DNA of 64,000 nucleotides from Treponema parvum (GTDB lineage: Bacteria; Spirochaetota; Spirochaetia; Treponematales; Treponemataceae). Shown one piece after another: positions 7,399-16,020 of the stretch. Numbering within the stretch: position 1 is the first letter of the stretch; every line of letters begins with the position of its first letter. A model generated the notes under the pieces. That model did no database searches. It saw nothing but the letters and a program-made list of their open reading frames with translations, and was not told the origin of the DNA. Made by a program: the position numbers and the translations under genes. Location of the stretch: assembly GCF_017893965.1 (NCBI RefSeq), contig NZ_CP054142.1, forward strand, positions 1,984,001 to 2,048,000. Direction: 5' to 3'.

Positions 7399-8511
7399 AT
7401 GAAAACAAGTTCAAAACACAAGGCACTTGCCTTTTTGGGAGCAGCTTTTGTGCTGTTCATCGCAATTATGTTTACCGCCTGCCCGAACAACGCGGGAGGA
7501 AGCGGTTCGGGCTCAGGCAGTTCCGGCGGAGGCGGAACTCCCGCTGAAGGTTCTTTTGAAGACGCGGGCGACTTTGTAAAAATAACGCCTCCTGTAAAAG
7601 GCATTGTAGGCGTTGATCCCGGATGCACCTTACCCGGAACTGAAGCTTCTTGGAAAGGCGTATTTATTAAAGACCGTAAGGTAAAATTAAGCCCATACAA
7701 GCTCGGCAAAACAGAGGTAACATACGAGTTATGGCACGAGGTACTGACATGGGCAGAAGGTAATGGCTACACCTTTGCAAACAAAGGGCTTGAAGGTTGG
7801 GACGGCACAGGCGGCGGAGGTACTTATCCTAATTTTGCGAATATCGGTAAGTCTCCTACAGCAAACAAAAATCATCCTGTAACAATGATAAGCTGGAGGG
7901 ACTGCATTGTGTGGTGTAATGCGTATACTCATAAAATGAACAATGCCGATACCGAATGTGTATACCGCAAAAAGGACGATCATATGGTTGTATTAAAAAA
8001 TGCGACTGATACAGCTGCTTGCGATGCCGCTTATGCCGATATGAGTAAAAAAGGCTTTAGACTTCCTACTGAAGCTGAGTGGGAATACGCAGCCCGCTGG
8101 CAGGGACGCGATAAAACAAATGCGGTACAATACGGCGATGTATGGCTGACCAAATTAAACAGTGCAAGCGGAGCCTACAAAGATTGGAACGATGCTGAAG
8201 AAACAAAAGCAGTTGCATGGTATAATGGTAATTCAGATATCAAAACCCATCCTGTAGGAGAAAAACGGAAGAATGCTCTTGGCTTACATGACATGAGCGG
8301 GAATGTCTGGGAATGGTGTTTTGATTATGATGCCGAAATAAAACCGGAAGAAGTTACCGATCCGCAAGGTGCCGCGTCGGGTCCTAACCGCGTCAGACGT
8401 GGCGGCAGTTGGGACAGCAACGCGAGCGGCTGCCTTGTAGGCAAACGGAACAACTACAGTCCTGACATCAGGAACAGCAATCTTTGCTTCCGCCTGGCTT
8501 GGCGCCCGTAA
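7399..8511 (+). CDS. FGE-sulfatase-fold (C-type-lectin-like) lipoprotein
   Basis: 370-residue putative surface lipoprotein. A signal peptide ends in a lipobox at Thr-Ala-Cys (about residue 27), then a Gly/Ser linker, then an FGE-sulfatase domain (about 60-370) with GKTEVTYELWHEV, FRLPTEAEWEYAAR, LGLHDMSGNVWEWCFDYD and the closing GGSW...FRLAWRP. In true formylglycine-generating enzymes two cysteines sit near GGSW; here the first position is Ser and only the second Cys is kept, so a binding rather than catalytic role is likely. The C-terminal 30 residues are rich in Asn/Ser codons, as in variable regions of retroelement-diversified proteins (for example TvpA of Treponema denticola). AGGAGG precedes the start. 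Confidence 0.88.
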   Translation: MKTSSKHKALAFLGAAFVLFIAIMFTACPNNAGGSGSGSGSSGGGGTPAEGSFEDAGDFVKITPPVKGIVGVDPGCTLPGTEASWKGVFIKDRKVKLSPYKLGKTEVTYELWHEVLTWAEGNGYTFANKGLEGWDGTGGGGTYPNFANIGKSPTANKNHPVTMISWRDCIVWCNAYTHKMNNADTECVYRKKDDHMVVLKNATDTAACDAAYADMSKKGFRLPTEAEWEYAARWQGRDKTNAVQYGDVWLTKLNSASGAYKDWNDAEETKAVAWYNGNSDIKTHPVGEKRKNALGLHDMSGNVWEWCFDYDAEIKPEEVTDPQGAASGPNRVRRGGSWDSNASGCLVGKRNNYSPDIRNSNLCFRLAWRP

Positions 8512-8524
8512 TTCGGTAATTAAC

Positions 8525-8564
8525 GGGGCTGTCCGAAAAAATAACCAACTTTTGAGACAACCCC
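8525..8564. repeat. Imperfect 9-bp inverted repeat, possible element ends
   Basis: GGGGCTGTC and GACAACCCC pair with one mismatch, enclosing an A/T-rich centre with AACTTTTGA. The ends resemble termini of some insertion sequences, but no transposase is present and the element is only 40 bases. Confidence 0.35.
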
Positions 8565-8569
8565 TTCAT

Positions 8570-8600
8570 CTTAGAGTTTGCGGCAAGCGCAAACTCTAAG
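8570..8600. repeat. Perfect 13-bp stem, 5-base loop
   Basis: CTTAGAGTTTGCG-GCAAG-CGCAAACTCTAAG. It lies 58 bases after the lipoprotein stop codon. Related AGTTTG/CAAACT stems occur at about 9305 and at 49542-49562. Confidence 0.75.
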
Positions 8601-8608
8601 GAGCTTGG

Positions 8609-8618
8609 CCCCCCCCCC
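8609..8618. repeat. Homopolymeric tract of ten C
   Basis: Ten consecutive C in a moderate-GC genome. Such tracts are slippage-prone. No open frame of recognised function crosses it. Confidence 0.9.
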
Positions 8619-8648
8619 GCCGTCCATGGCGGTAATTAAACCAATCTG

Positions 8649-8695
8649 ACCGCTCTCAGGCAGGAGGAACCTCCGGCTTTGAGAGCGGTTTTTTT
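8649..8695 (+). terminator. Intrinsic terminator after the lipoprotein gene
   Basis: ACCGCTCTCA pairs perfectly with TGAGAGCGGT, with an inner AGGAGG/CCTCC stem, followed by a run of seven T. Confidence 0.88.
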
Positions 8696-8752
8696 GTGCG
8701 TGCGTCCCCGTATTTCCTCAAGTAAAAATCTAACCGAAAGGATTCCGGTTCC

Positions 8753-8781
8753 TTACAAAACAGCGGGGAGTGTGGTATAAT
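8753..8781 (+). promoter_or_regulatory. Promoter of the antitoxin-like gene (shared motif copy 2)
   Basis: TTACAA (8753-8758), 17 bases, TATAAT (8776-8781), inside the same GTGTGGTATAATGT string found at 4874-4887. Confidence 0.7.
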
Positions 8782-8785
8782 GTAT

Positions 8786-8919
8786 GGAAATCGGACATCC
8801 GTGACCGATTTCCAACTCGAGTTTTGTCAGGCTGATGCCTGCCAAAACACCGCGGACGGTCGGCTGTTACCGCCATCCGTGACGGAATATATGACAGCAT
8901 AACAGAAAGGAGGTTTTCT
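8786..8919 (+). promoter_or_regulatory. Structured 5' leader of the antitoxin-like gene
   Basis: About 130 bases between the promoter and the start at 8920. The first stem is GGAAATCGG/CCGATTTCC (8786-8813); the second is GTTTTGTCAGGC with GCCTGCCAAAAC around a TGAT loop (8821-8848, one mismatch); a weaker GC-rich fold follows. AAGGAGG sits just before the ATG. It matches no riboswitch class that I recognise. Confidence 0.45.
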
Positions 8920-9132
8920 ATGCCTTTTTCCGTTTTAGAGAAACAAATAAACAGCTTAAACGTAGAACAACAGCAAGCCGTTTTCGATTATGTTAATTTG
9001 CTGGTGGAGCAAAACACTGCCAAAAAGGAACAAAGCATAATCCGCAGGGTTCCCGGTGGTCTTGCAGCAGGTGCATTCTACATGGCAGACGATTTCGATG
9101 AAACGCCTGAATGCTTTAAGGATTATCTTTGA
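8920..9132 (+). CDS. Small antitoxin-like protein (DUF2281/VapB-like)
   Basis: 70 residues. An N-terminal helix pair (SVLEKQINSLNVEQQQAVFDYVNLL) is followed by a basic patch and an acidic end (DDFDETPECFKDYL), the usual layout of DUF2281-type antitoxins that wrap a PIN toxin. AAGGAGG precedes the ATG. The stop overlaps the start of the next gene (TGATG), as in type II toxin-antitoxin operons. The downstream toxin is truncated, so this may be an orphan antitoxin. Confidence 0.7.
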   Translation: MPFSVLEKQINSLNVEQQQAVFDYVNLLVEQNTAKKEQSIIRRVPGGLAAGAFYMADDFDETPECFKDYL

Positions 9133-9287
9133 TGTATCTATTGGATACCCATACGCTTCTGTGGTTTTTGCATAACTCGCCAAACATTCCCGAAAAGACA
9201 GTCAATATAATCAGTACCGAAGAAATCATGTATGTAAGCATAGTATCCTTTTGGAAAATTGCAATCAAAGTTCGCACTGTTTGGTAA
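9132..9287 (+). pseudogene. Truncated PIN-domain (VapC-like) toxin remnant
   Basis: Only 51 codons remain of a family of about 125-130 residues. The start MYLLDTHTLLWFLHNSP carries the first catalytic aspartate, and SIVSFWKIAIKV matches the following conserved block; the frame then stops and the remaining acidic residues of the active site are absent in all frames downstream. It is translationally coupled to the antitoxin-like gene. Loss of the C-terminal part should abolish RNase activity. Confidence 0.75.
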
Positions 9288-9340
9288 TTGTATGAAAATA
9301 GCGAATTTGCGCTTATCGCAAACTCATAGCTAGTGAATAT

Positions 9341-9490
9341 ATGTTAATACAATCATTCGAAATGGATGCCCGACGGGCAGGAATACAAGAAGGTATGCAA
9401 GCAGGTATAGCTCAAGGCTCGCACCAAGCAAAACTTGAAACGGGGGCGTTTTTTTTGTGCATACGTTCAAAAGAACAGGTGTGGTCATAA
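9341..9490 (+). pseudogene. Remnant of an Rpn-family gene (C-terminal tail only)
   Basis: A 49-codon frame contains MDARRAGIQEGMQAGIAQG and HQAKLET, the glycine-spaced helical tail typical of Rpn family proteins, without any nuclease core upstream. It probably marks a deletion or recombination that also cut the PIN toxin gene. Confidence 0.55.
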
Positions 9491-9528
9491 TTCATAAAAA
9501 ATGATATTCTTGGTTTAAATTTATTTAA

Positions 9529-10839
<1,311 letters not shown>

Positions 10840-10958
10840 TTTTCAAATACGACGTATGGCGGCACACGGCGGCCTGCAGACGGCTATGGCGGCGACTGCA
10901 TACCGCTACCGCGTACGACGGCCTGCCGAAACGCCGACTTCAAAAGCCGTTTAATCGG

Positions 10959-10999
10959 AGCCCTTTCGTAAGGCTAAAATCTTGCGAAGGGGCTTTTTA
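10959..10999. terminator. Bidirectional intrinsic terminator between eno and the nuclease gene
   Basis: A 14-bp stem, AGCCCTTTCGTAAG with CTTGCGAAGGGGCT (two G-U pairs), ends in TTTTT for rightward transcripts and overlaps the stop codon of the convergent nuclease gene. Confidence 0.85.
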
Positions 11000-11848
11000 T
11001 TTCCAGACGGAAATATCTACTGCAGATTCGAGCGCGTTTTCAACGTCGTCTTCCAGCGCCGCAAAAAAATCGAGAGACGTGCGCCTTTCAACTTCGTCTA
11101 CGGTTACCGCAAAGTCGTAAAAACTGCCGGTATATTTTTGATTGGGCAGAATAAACGCCAGCACGTAAATTTTTCCATCGGCTGTTTTTGTAAGAAGCGC
11201 TTTATAATAATACTCGGGGACGCTCACCCTGTTTTTGCCTATGGACTCATATTCGCCTGAGGGCTTTTCGAGCACGGGCCCCGAAATAACATACACCCAG
11301 CCGAATTTTCTGGCCCAGAGGCGAACCTGATCTTCAAGATATTTCCATATTCCGCGGTTAAAAGACGGAAGCTGCGGGCTCATATTGCTCATAAAAAATG
11401 AATCCCGCATAGATTGTTCGCTCCAAGCCATGTCGCCTGCAGGAGCCAAATGCCCCTTATCGTAGCCGCTTCCGACATAGTCTTCAGGGCTTGCGGAATT
11501 CGTCGAAATTGAAGGATCTGCTCTAAAATAATTCGACCGCTCTACAGTCTTTACAAGTTCGCTTTCCGTAAGTTCGTAAGCAACCCATTCGGCTTGTTCG
11601 TATTCTTCGCGGTAGCAAAGCGTAAATCCGCTGTAGGTGTGGATTTCATGGCCGGGACACGGAGCGCAGCAAGTAACGAGAGGATCTTGATCCGAAAATT
11701 TTAAAACCGCATTCGGAGATTCTTCGACTCCGGCCGTATTTTTCGAAATTAACGTATCGGAATTCGACTTTTTATATTTTAAGGCCGACCATACGATAAA
11801 AAAGCAAAGTATAAAAAACAAAAGCGCATTATATTTTGAACGTTTCAT
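10997..11848 (-). CDS. DNA/RNA non-specific endonuclease (NUC1 / EndoG family)
   Basis: 283 residues. One N-terminal membrane anchor or uncleaved signal (about 8-24) suggests an extracytoplasmic nuclease. The beta-beta-alpha metal site is present as GYDKGHLAPAGDM (a DKGH variant of the usual DRGH) with the later NMSPQLPSFNRGIWKYLE helix carrying the metal-binding Asn. The enzyme would degrade DNA and RNA, for example for nucleotide scavenging. It follows purN leftward after about 110 bases. Confidence 0.9.
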   Translation of the reverse strand: MKRSKYNALLFFILCFFIVWSALKYKKSNSDTLISKNTAGVEESPNAVLKFSDQDPLVTCCAPCPGHEIHTYSGFTLCYREEYEQAEWVAYELTESELVKTVERSNYFRADPSISTNSASPEDYVGSGYDKGHLAPAGDMAWSEQSMRDSFFMSNMSPQLPSFNRGIWKYLEDQVRLWARKFGWVYVISGPVLEKPSGEYESIGKNRVSVPEYYYKALLTKTADGKIYVLAFILPNQKYTGSFYDFAVTVDEVERRTSLDFFAALEDDVENALESAVDISVWK

Positions 11849-11960
11849 ATTTTAATTTCCGCGGCGATCAACAGATTCGGCCAAGAGCACCGCAGCAAGC
11901 CGCCTCCCCTCCCCCAGCGCTGATAAAATCAGGGCATGCAGAACCGGAGCTGAAAGAACT

Positions 11961-12593
11961 TCAACTTTTGCCCAAACTGTTTGCCAAAAGGCAAACGCCT
12001 TCAACAAGCGCCTTATGTTCCTGCAAAGCTATGCGCGAATAAAGAGTTTCGGGAGTGTCGCCGGGCAATACCGGAACTTTTTTTTGAATAAGAATACGTC
12101 CCGTGTCGCAGCCTGAATCTACAAGATGAACCGTACATCCGCTTTCTTTTTCACCGGCGGCAAGGACAGCCTCGTGCACATGACGTCCCCACATCCCTAC
12201 TCCGCCGAATTTAGGCAAAAGAGCCGGATGAAGGTTAATAATGCGCTGTGAATATCGGTCGATTATGCCGCCGCAAAGAACAGTCAGCCAGCCTGCAAGA
12301 ACTATCAGATCGATCTTATATTTTTTACAATTTTCAAGCGCTCTGTCGGAAACGGCGAGCCGTTTTTCTTCCCGCGACGCAAGTTTGGCCTTTGAGTCGC
12401 CAAGTACAAAATACGGACTTACAATTTCGGTGGGAATGGCGGCGTTTTTTGCGCGTTCAAGCGCAAACGCGTCTTTTTTATCGCTCATAACAACGCTTAT
12501 ATCATACGGACAGTTTTCGGCGTTTTTTTTATAATCTATGAGCGCCTGTAAATTCGTACCTCCGCCTGAAACAAGAACCGCAACATTCACCAT
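11961..12593 (-). CDS. purN: Phosphoribosylglycinamide formyltransferase
   Basis: Transfers formyl from 10-formyltetrahydrofolate to glycinamide ribonucleotide, third step of purine synthesis; 210 residues. Visible motifs: VLVSGGGTNLQALID near the start, LAGWLTVL, the catalytic INLHPALLPKF and HLVDSGCDTGRIL. The ATG at 12593 is preferred to a TTG at 12605. It lies 17 bases behind purM in a purE-F-M-N order, all leftward. Confidence 0.95.
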   Translation of the reverse strand: MVNVAVLVSGGGTNLQALIDYKKNAENCPYDISVVMSDKKDAFALERAKNAAIPTEIVSPYFVLGDSKAKLASREEKRLAVSDRALENCKKYKIDLIVLAGWLTVLCGGIIDRYSQRIINLHPALLPKFGGVGMWGRHVHEAVLAAGEKESGCTVHLVDSGCDTGRILIQKKVPVLPGDTPETLYSRIALQEHKALVEGVCLLANSLGKS

Positions 12594-12610
12594 AGTTAGT
12601 CTCAATAAAA

Positions 12611-13711
12611 TCAGTCTTCAAAGATGACGCTGTCTTCAGAGCGTTTGACCAGGTCTGCGGCATAAACGGTGCGGCCGATATCGTAAGCTTTCATATCGGG
12701 AATTCCCGGCTGCCGGTACTTAAAAGCGTTTTCGTTGAACATCTTTAATATATCCGAAGCGTCCTTTGACTCTACGGCCAGAATAAAGCCTATTCCCATG
12801 TTGAAGGTGTTAAAAACCTTGCTTTCGTCGGCTCCGCGAGCGATAAGCTCTCTAAACACGGGAAGAATTTCCCAGCTGTTTTTTTTGATAACCGAAACGA
12901 GTTTCTTTTTTTCGTCTTTCTCGTTGAAAAACATGCGCGGAATGTTTTCGTAAAATCCTCCGCCCGTAATATGAACCATACCGTGAACGCTTTTACGGAA
13001 TTTTTTAAGAACTTCCATTACGGGACGGACATAAATGCGCGTCGGCGTCAAAAGAACTTCTCCTATTGTCTTTCCGCTGTCTTTTCCGCCGACGGTGAAT
13101 TTTGAATCAAGGTCGGTCACAAGTTTTCGCACTAAAGAAAATCCGTTTGAATGAACCCCTGTCGAAGAAAGGCCGATCAGAACGTCGCCTTCCTTGATCG
13201 CCCGGCCGGTGATCATTTCATCCCTTTCGCCCACTCCCACGGCAAATCCCGCCAAATCGTATTTGCCTTTGTCGTAAAATCCGGGCATTTCAGCCGTCTC
13301 GCCTCCGAGCAGGGCGCAAGCGGCGTCCACACAGCCGTCGGCAACGCCTTTTACAAGTTCGGAAGCAATATCGGCGTCAAGATTTCCGCAGGCAAGGTAG
13401 TCGAGAAAAAACAGCGGTTGAACTCCTGCGCACAAAATATCATTTACGCTCATGGCGACGCAATCTATGCCGACCGTGTCGTATTTTTTCATCTTAAACG
13501 CAATGTCGAGTTTTGTGCCTACGCCGTCGGTTCCGCTGACCATTACAGGATCTTTTAAACCCTTCGGCACTTGAAACATTCCGTTAAAGCTGCCCAATCC
13601 CGTAAGCAATCCGGGAATGGCGGTTCGTTTTGCGTGCTCTTTGTATTTGTTTACGGCGCGATAGCCTTCTTCCACATCGACGCCCGCTTCTTTATAGTCA
13701 ATAGTCGCCAT
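12611..13711 (-). CDS. purM: Phosphoribosylformylglycinamidine cyclo-ligase (AIR synthetase)
   Basis: ATP-dependent ring closure of FGAM to AIR, fifth step of purine synthesis; 366 residues, normal. Motifs: MVSGTDGVGTKL, AMSVNDILCAGVQPLFFLDY, LLGGETAEMPGFY, VLIGLSSTGVHSNGFSLVR and the C-terminal HITGGGFYENIPRM. GAGG sits upstream of the ATG, 15 bases beyond purF. Confidence 0.97.
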   Translation of the reverse strand: MATIDYKEAGVDVEEGYRAVNKYKEHAKRTAIPGLLTGLGSFNGMFQVPKGLKDPVMVSGTDGVGTKLDIAFKMKKYDTVGIDCVAMSVNDILCAGVQPLFFLDYLACGNLDADIASELVKGVADGCVDAACALLGGETAEMPGFYDKGKYDLAGFAVGVGERDEMITGRAIKEGDVLIGLSSTGVHSNGFSLVRKLVTDLDSKFTVGGKDSGKTIGEVLLTPTRIYVRPVMEVLKKFRKSVHGMVHITGGGFYENIPRMFFNEKDEKKKLVSVIKKNSWEILPVFRELIARGADESKVFNTFNMGIGFILAVESKDASDILKMFNENAFKYRQPGIPDMKAYDIGRTVYAADLVKRSEDSVIFED

Positions 13712-13726
13712 AATAAACCTCGATTT

Positions 13727-15181
13727 TTATCGAAAACTTTTTCCGTTTAATTCTCCGGGCACCGGTATCGGATATTCGCCTGTAAAACAGCCCTTGCAGT
13801 ATCCGTATTGTTGGGGGTTACAGCTTTTCAAAGCCTCAAGCATTCCGTCGGTGGAAATAAACGCCAAAGAATCCGCCCCGATTTCTTTGCAAATGGCCTC
13901 AACGTCATGAGTGCTGGAAATAAGTTCCGCACGACTCGGCGTATCTATTCCAAAATAACACGGAAATTTTACGGGCGGACTTGAAATTCTAAAGTGAACT
14001 TCTCTGGCTCCGGCGCGGCGCAAAATTTGAACGAGTCTGCGGCTTGTAGTTCCGCGGACAATGGAATCGTCGATGACAACGACGCGCTTGCCGTTTACGT
14101 CGCTCTTCATGGCGTTCAATTTTACAAATACCATGTTTTCGCGTTCTTTTTGAGAAGGAGCGATAAACGAGCGCCCTATATACTTATTCTTTACTATCCC
14201 CATAGCGAAAGGAATTCCCGTAGCCCTCGAGTAACCCATGGCGGCACCTATCCCGCTGTCGGGAACTCCTATGACAACGTCCGCCGGAACTCCGCTCTCC
14301 GCCGCCAAAACCGCGCCCATGCGGATCCTCGCTTCCTGAACGCCTATCTGATCTATGACGGAATCCGGGCGCGCAAAATATATATATTCAAAAATACAGG
14401 AACGCTTTGAAGTTCTTTCTCCGAATTCGAACGAAAGAACTCCGTCGTTGTTGATTATTACGATCTCTCCGGGATTTATGTCGCGCATAAAAGTCCCGTT
14501 TACCGCATCGATGGCGCAACTTTCGCTCGCAAGCATCCAGCCGTTTTCAAGCTTCCCCAGACAAAGCGGACGTATTCCGTTAGGATCCCGCGCGCCTATA
14601 AGGCAGTTTTCGGTCATGACGCAAAGCGAAAAAGAACCCTTTATCATCTGAATAGTATCGGTAAGCGCTTTCTCAAGTCCTTTTTTGTATGATTTTGCGA
14701 TAAGTTTTACAATAACTTCGGTATCGCTCGTGGAATTAAAAGTAGACCCCGTCTCCTCAAGCATTTCGCGCAACTGCTCGTAGTTTATAAGCTGTCCGTT
14801 ATGAGCGAGCGCAACCGAACCTAATTTCGATCCCACAAGCATGGGCTGAGCGTTTTCAGGCCCCTTGCTCCCCGAAGTTGCGTAACGAACATGCCCGATC
14901 GCAATGCTGCCTTTTAGCTCCGAAAGATCTTCGGGTTTAAAAACTTCGGCGGCAAGCCCCATTCCCTTGTGAAGCTTTATCTCATCGCCGTTTGAAACGG
15001 CGATTCCGGCGCTTTCCTGCCCGCGGTGCTGAAGCGAATAAAGAGCGTAATAGACCATGGTGGCGGCGTTCATTCCGGAATATGTTTTTTTTTCCGAATT
15101 GCCGGCCTTTGTATCCGAAGTTTTTAAAAATATACCGGCGACGCCGCATTCGTCATGCAGCTTGTCGTCTTCAAAATTCAT
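13727..15181 (-). CDS. purF: Amidophosphoribosyltransferase
   Basis: Glutamine-dependent first committed enzyme of purine synthesis, 484 residues. The glutaminase domain starts at Cys12 after an 11-residue propeptide (HDECGVAGIF), with SLQHRGQESAGIAVS and GHVRYATSG. The phosphoribosyltransferase domain carries RVVVIDDSIVRGTTSRR, the PRPP-binding loop. Cysteines near the end (CNPQQYGYCKGCF) fit the Fe-S type. The start overlaps purE by 4 bases (ATGA). Confidence 0.97.
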   Translation of the reverse strand: MNFEDDKLHDECGVAGIFLKTSDTKAGNSEKKTYSGMNAATMVYYALYSLQHRGQESAGIAVSNGDEIKLHKGMGLAAEVFKPEDLSELKGSIAIGHVRYATSGSKGPENAQPMLVGSKLGSVALAHNGQLINYEQLREMLEETGSTFNSTSDTEVIVKLIAKSYKKGLEKALTDTIQMIKGSFSLCVMTENCLIGARDPNGIRPLCLGKLENGWMLASESCAIDAVNGTFMRDINPGEIVIINNDGVLSFEFGERTSKRSCIFEYIYFARPDSVIDQIGVQEARIRMGAVLAAESGVPADVVIGVPDSGIGAAMGYSRATGIPFAMGIVKNKYIGRSFIAPSQKERENMVFVKLNAMKSDVNGKRVVVIDDSIVRGTTSRRLVQILRRAGAREVHFRISSPPVKFPCYFGIDTPSRAELISSTHDVEAICKEIGADSLAFISTDGMLEALKSCNPQQYGYCKGCFTGEYPIPVPGELNGKSFR

Positions 15182-15675
15182 AAAACGACTCCGGCGGCTC
15201 CCTCTTTTTGGGCGTCCTGAATCATTTTTTTTCTGAAATTCAAAAGCGCTTCGCGGAGTTCGGGATATTTTATCGAAAGAATTTCAACGGCAAGATAAGC
15301 CGCATTTGCCGCATTGCCTATTCCCACACAAGCTACGGGAATTTTAGGCGGCATTTGAACTACGGACAAAAGCGCGTCCATGCCTGCAAGTCCGTTGGAA
15401 GAAGAAGAAACACATTCAAGAGGAACGCCTATTACGGGAAAAACGGTAAGAGAAGCTATCACCCCGGGAAGAGCCGCCGAAAGTCCCGCCCCGGCAATAA
15501 AAACCTCACATCCGTTATCTTCGGCTTTTTGAACGGTTTGTTTTAAAAGCTCGCCCGACCTGTGCGCGGATAAAATATACGCTTCATAATCCACCCCGAA
15601 CTGCTGCAATACGGGAGCGACTTTTTTCATAGTATCCGTATCGGACTTCGATCCGAAAAAAACAGCAACTTTCAA
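15178..15675 (-). CDS. purE: 5-(carboxyamino)imidazole ribonucleotide mutase or AIR carboxylase
   Basis: PurE-family enzyme, 165 residues, with GSKSDTDTMKKVAPVL, SAHRSGELL and a late ALLSVVQMPPKIPVACVGIG. It performs the carboxylation step of AIR. No purK lies beside it, so whether it is the N5-CAIR mutase or a direct AIR carboxylase (class II PurE is described in Treponema denticola) cannot be settled; the motif set looks closer to the class I pattern. The start is TTG with GGAGG 6 bases upstream. It leads the purE-F-M-N operon. Confidence 0.9.
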   Translation of the reverse strand: MKVAVFFGSKSDTDTMKKVAPVLQQFGVDYEAYILSAHRSGELLKQTVQKAEDNGCEVFIAGAGLSAALPGVIASLTVFPVIGVPLECVSSSSNGLAGMDALLSVVQMPPKIPVACVGIGNAANAAYLAVEILSIKYPELREALLNFRKKMIQDAQKEGAAGVVL

Positions 15676-15755
15676 GGCGTCCTCCTCTTCCGTAAAAAGT
15701 CCCCGGATTTGTCAATCGATTAAAGGACAACGGGATCAACGAAATCGAGGGATTT

Positions 15756-15829
15756 TGACCCATGGCAGAGTCGAACTGCCGACAACTTGCTTAGAAGGCA
15801 AGTGCTCTATCCAGCTGAGCTAAAGGGCC
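15756..15829 (-). tRNA. tRNA-Arg, anticodon TCT
   Basis: 74 bases folding into a full cloverleaf: acceptor GGCCCTT with ATGGGTC (one U-U mismatch, one G-U), D arm GCTC/GAGC, anticodon stem CTTGC/GCAAG around CTTCTAA, T arm GGCAG-TTCGACT-CTGCC. The anticodon TCT reads AGA. CCA is not encoded. It lies just upstream of purE on the same strand. Confidence 0.95.
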
Positions 15830-16020
15830 GTGATAAAAAATATACAGCAATCCGCTTACTTTTTCAAGCTGTAGATCGCTGCGTCTTTGTGCACCGTTTT
15901 CCGCTGCGTTGACACAAGATGACAATGCGGTTTAAGCTGCATAAACGGCGGACTTGTGTCAAAAAGAAGCCCCTATAAAAAGCGACGTCTGAACGGCCGT
16001 CGCTAAAATCCGGAGACGAA

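Larger units (their letters stand above)
8512..8919. other. 408-base intergenic stretch with stacked hairpins
   Basis: No gene seen. It holds an imperfect GGGGCTGTC/GACAACCCC hairpin (8525-8564), a 13-bp stem (8570-8600), a 10-C run (8609-8618), a terminator (8649-8695), a promoter (8753-8781) and a structured leader (8786-8919). Confidence 0.6.

Noticed and set aside
13151-13558. 135-codon open frame inside purM
   Set aside because: Antisense shadow of a complete purM; no ribosome site.
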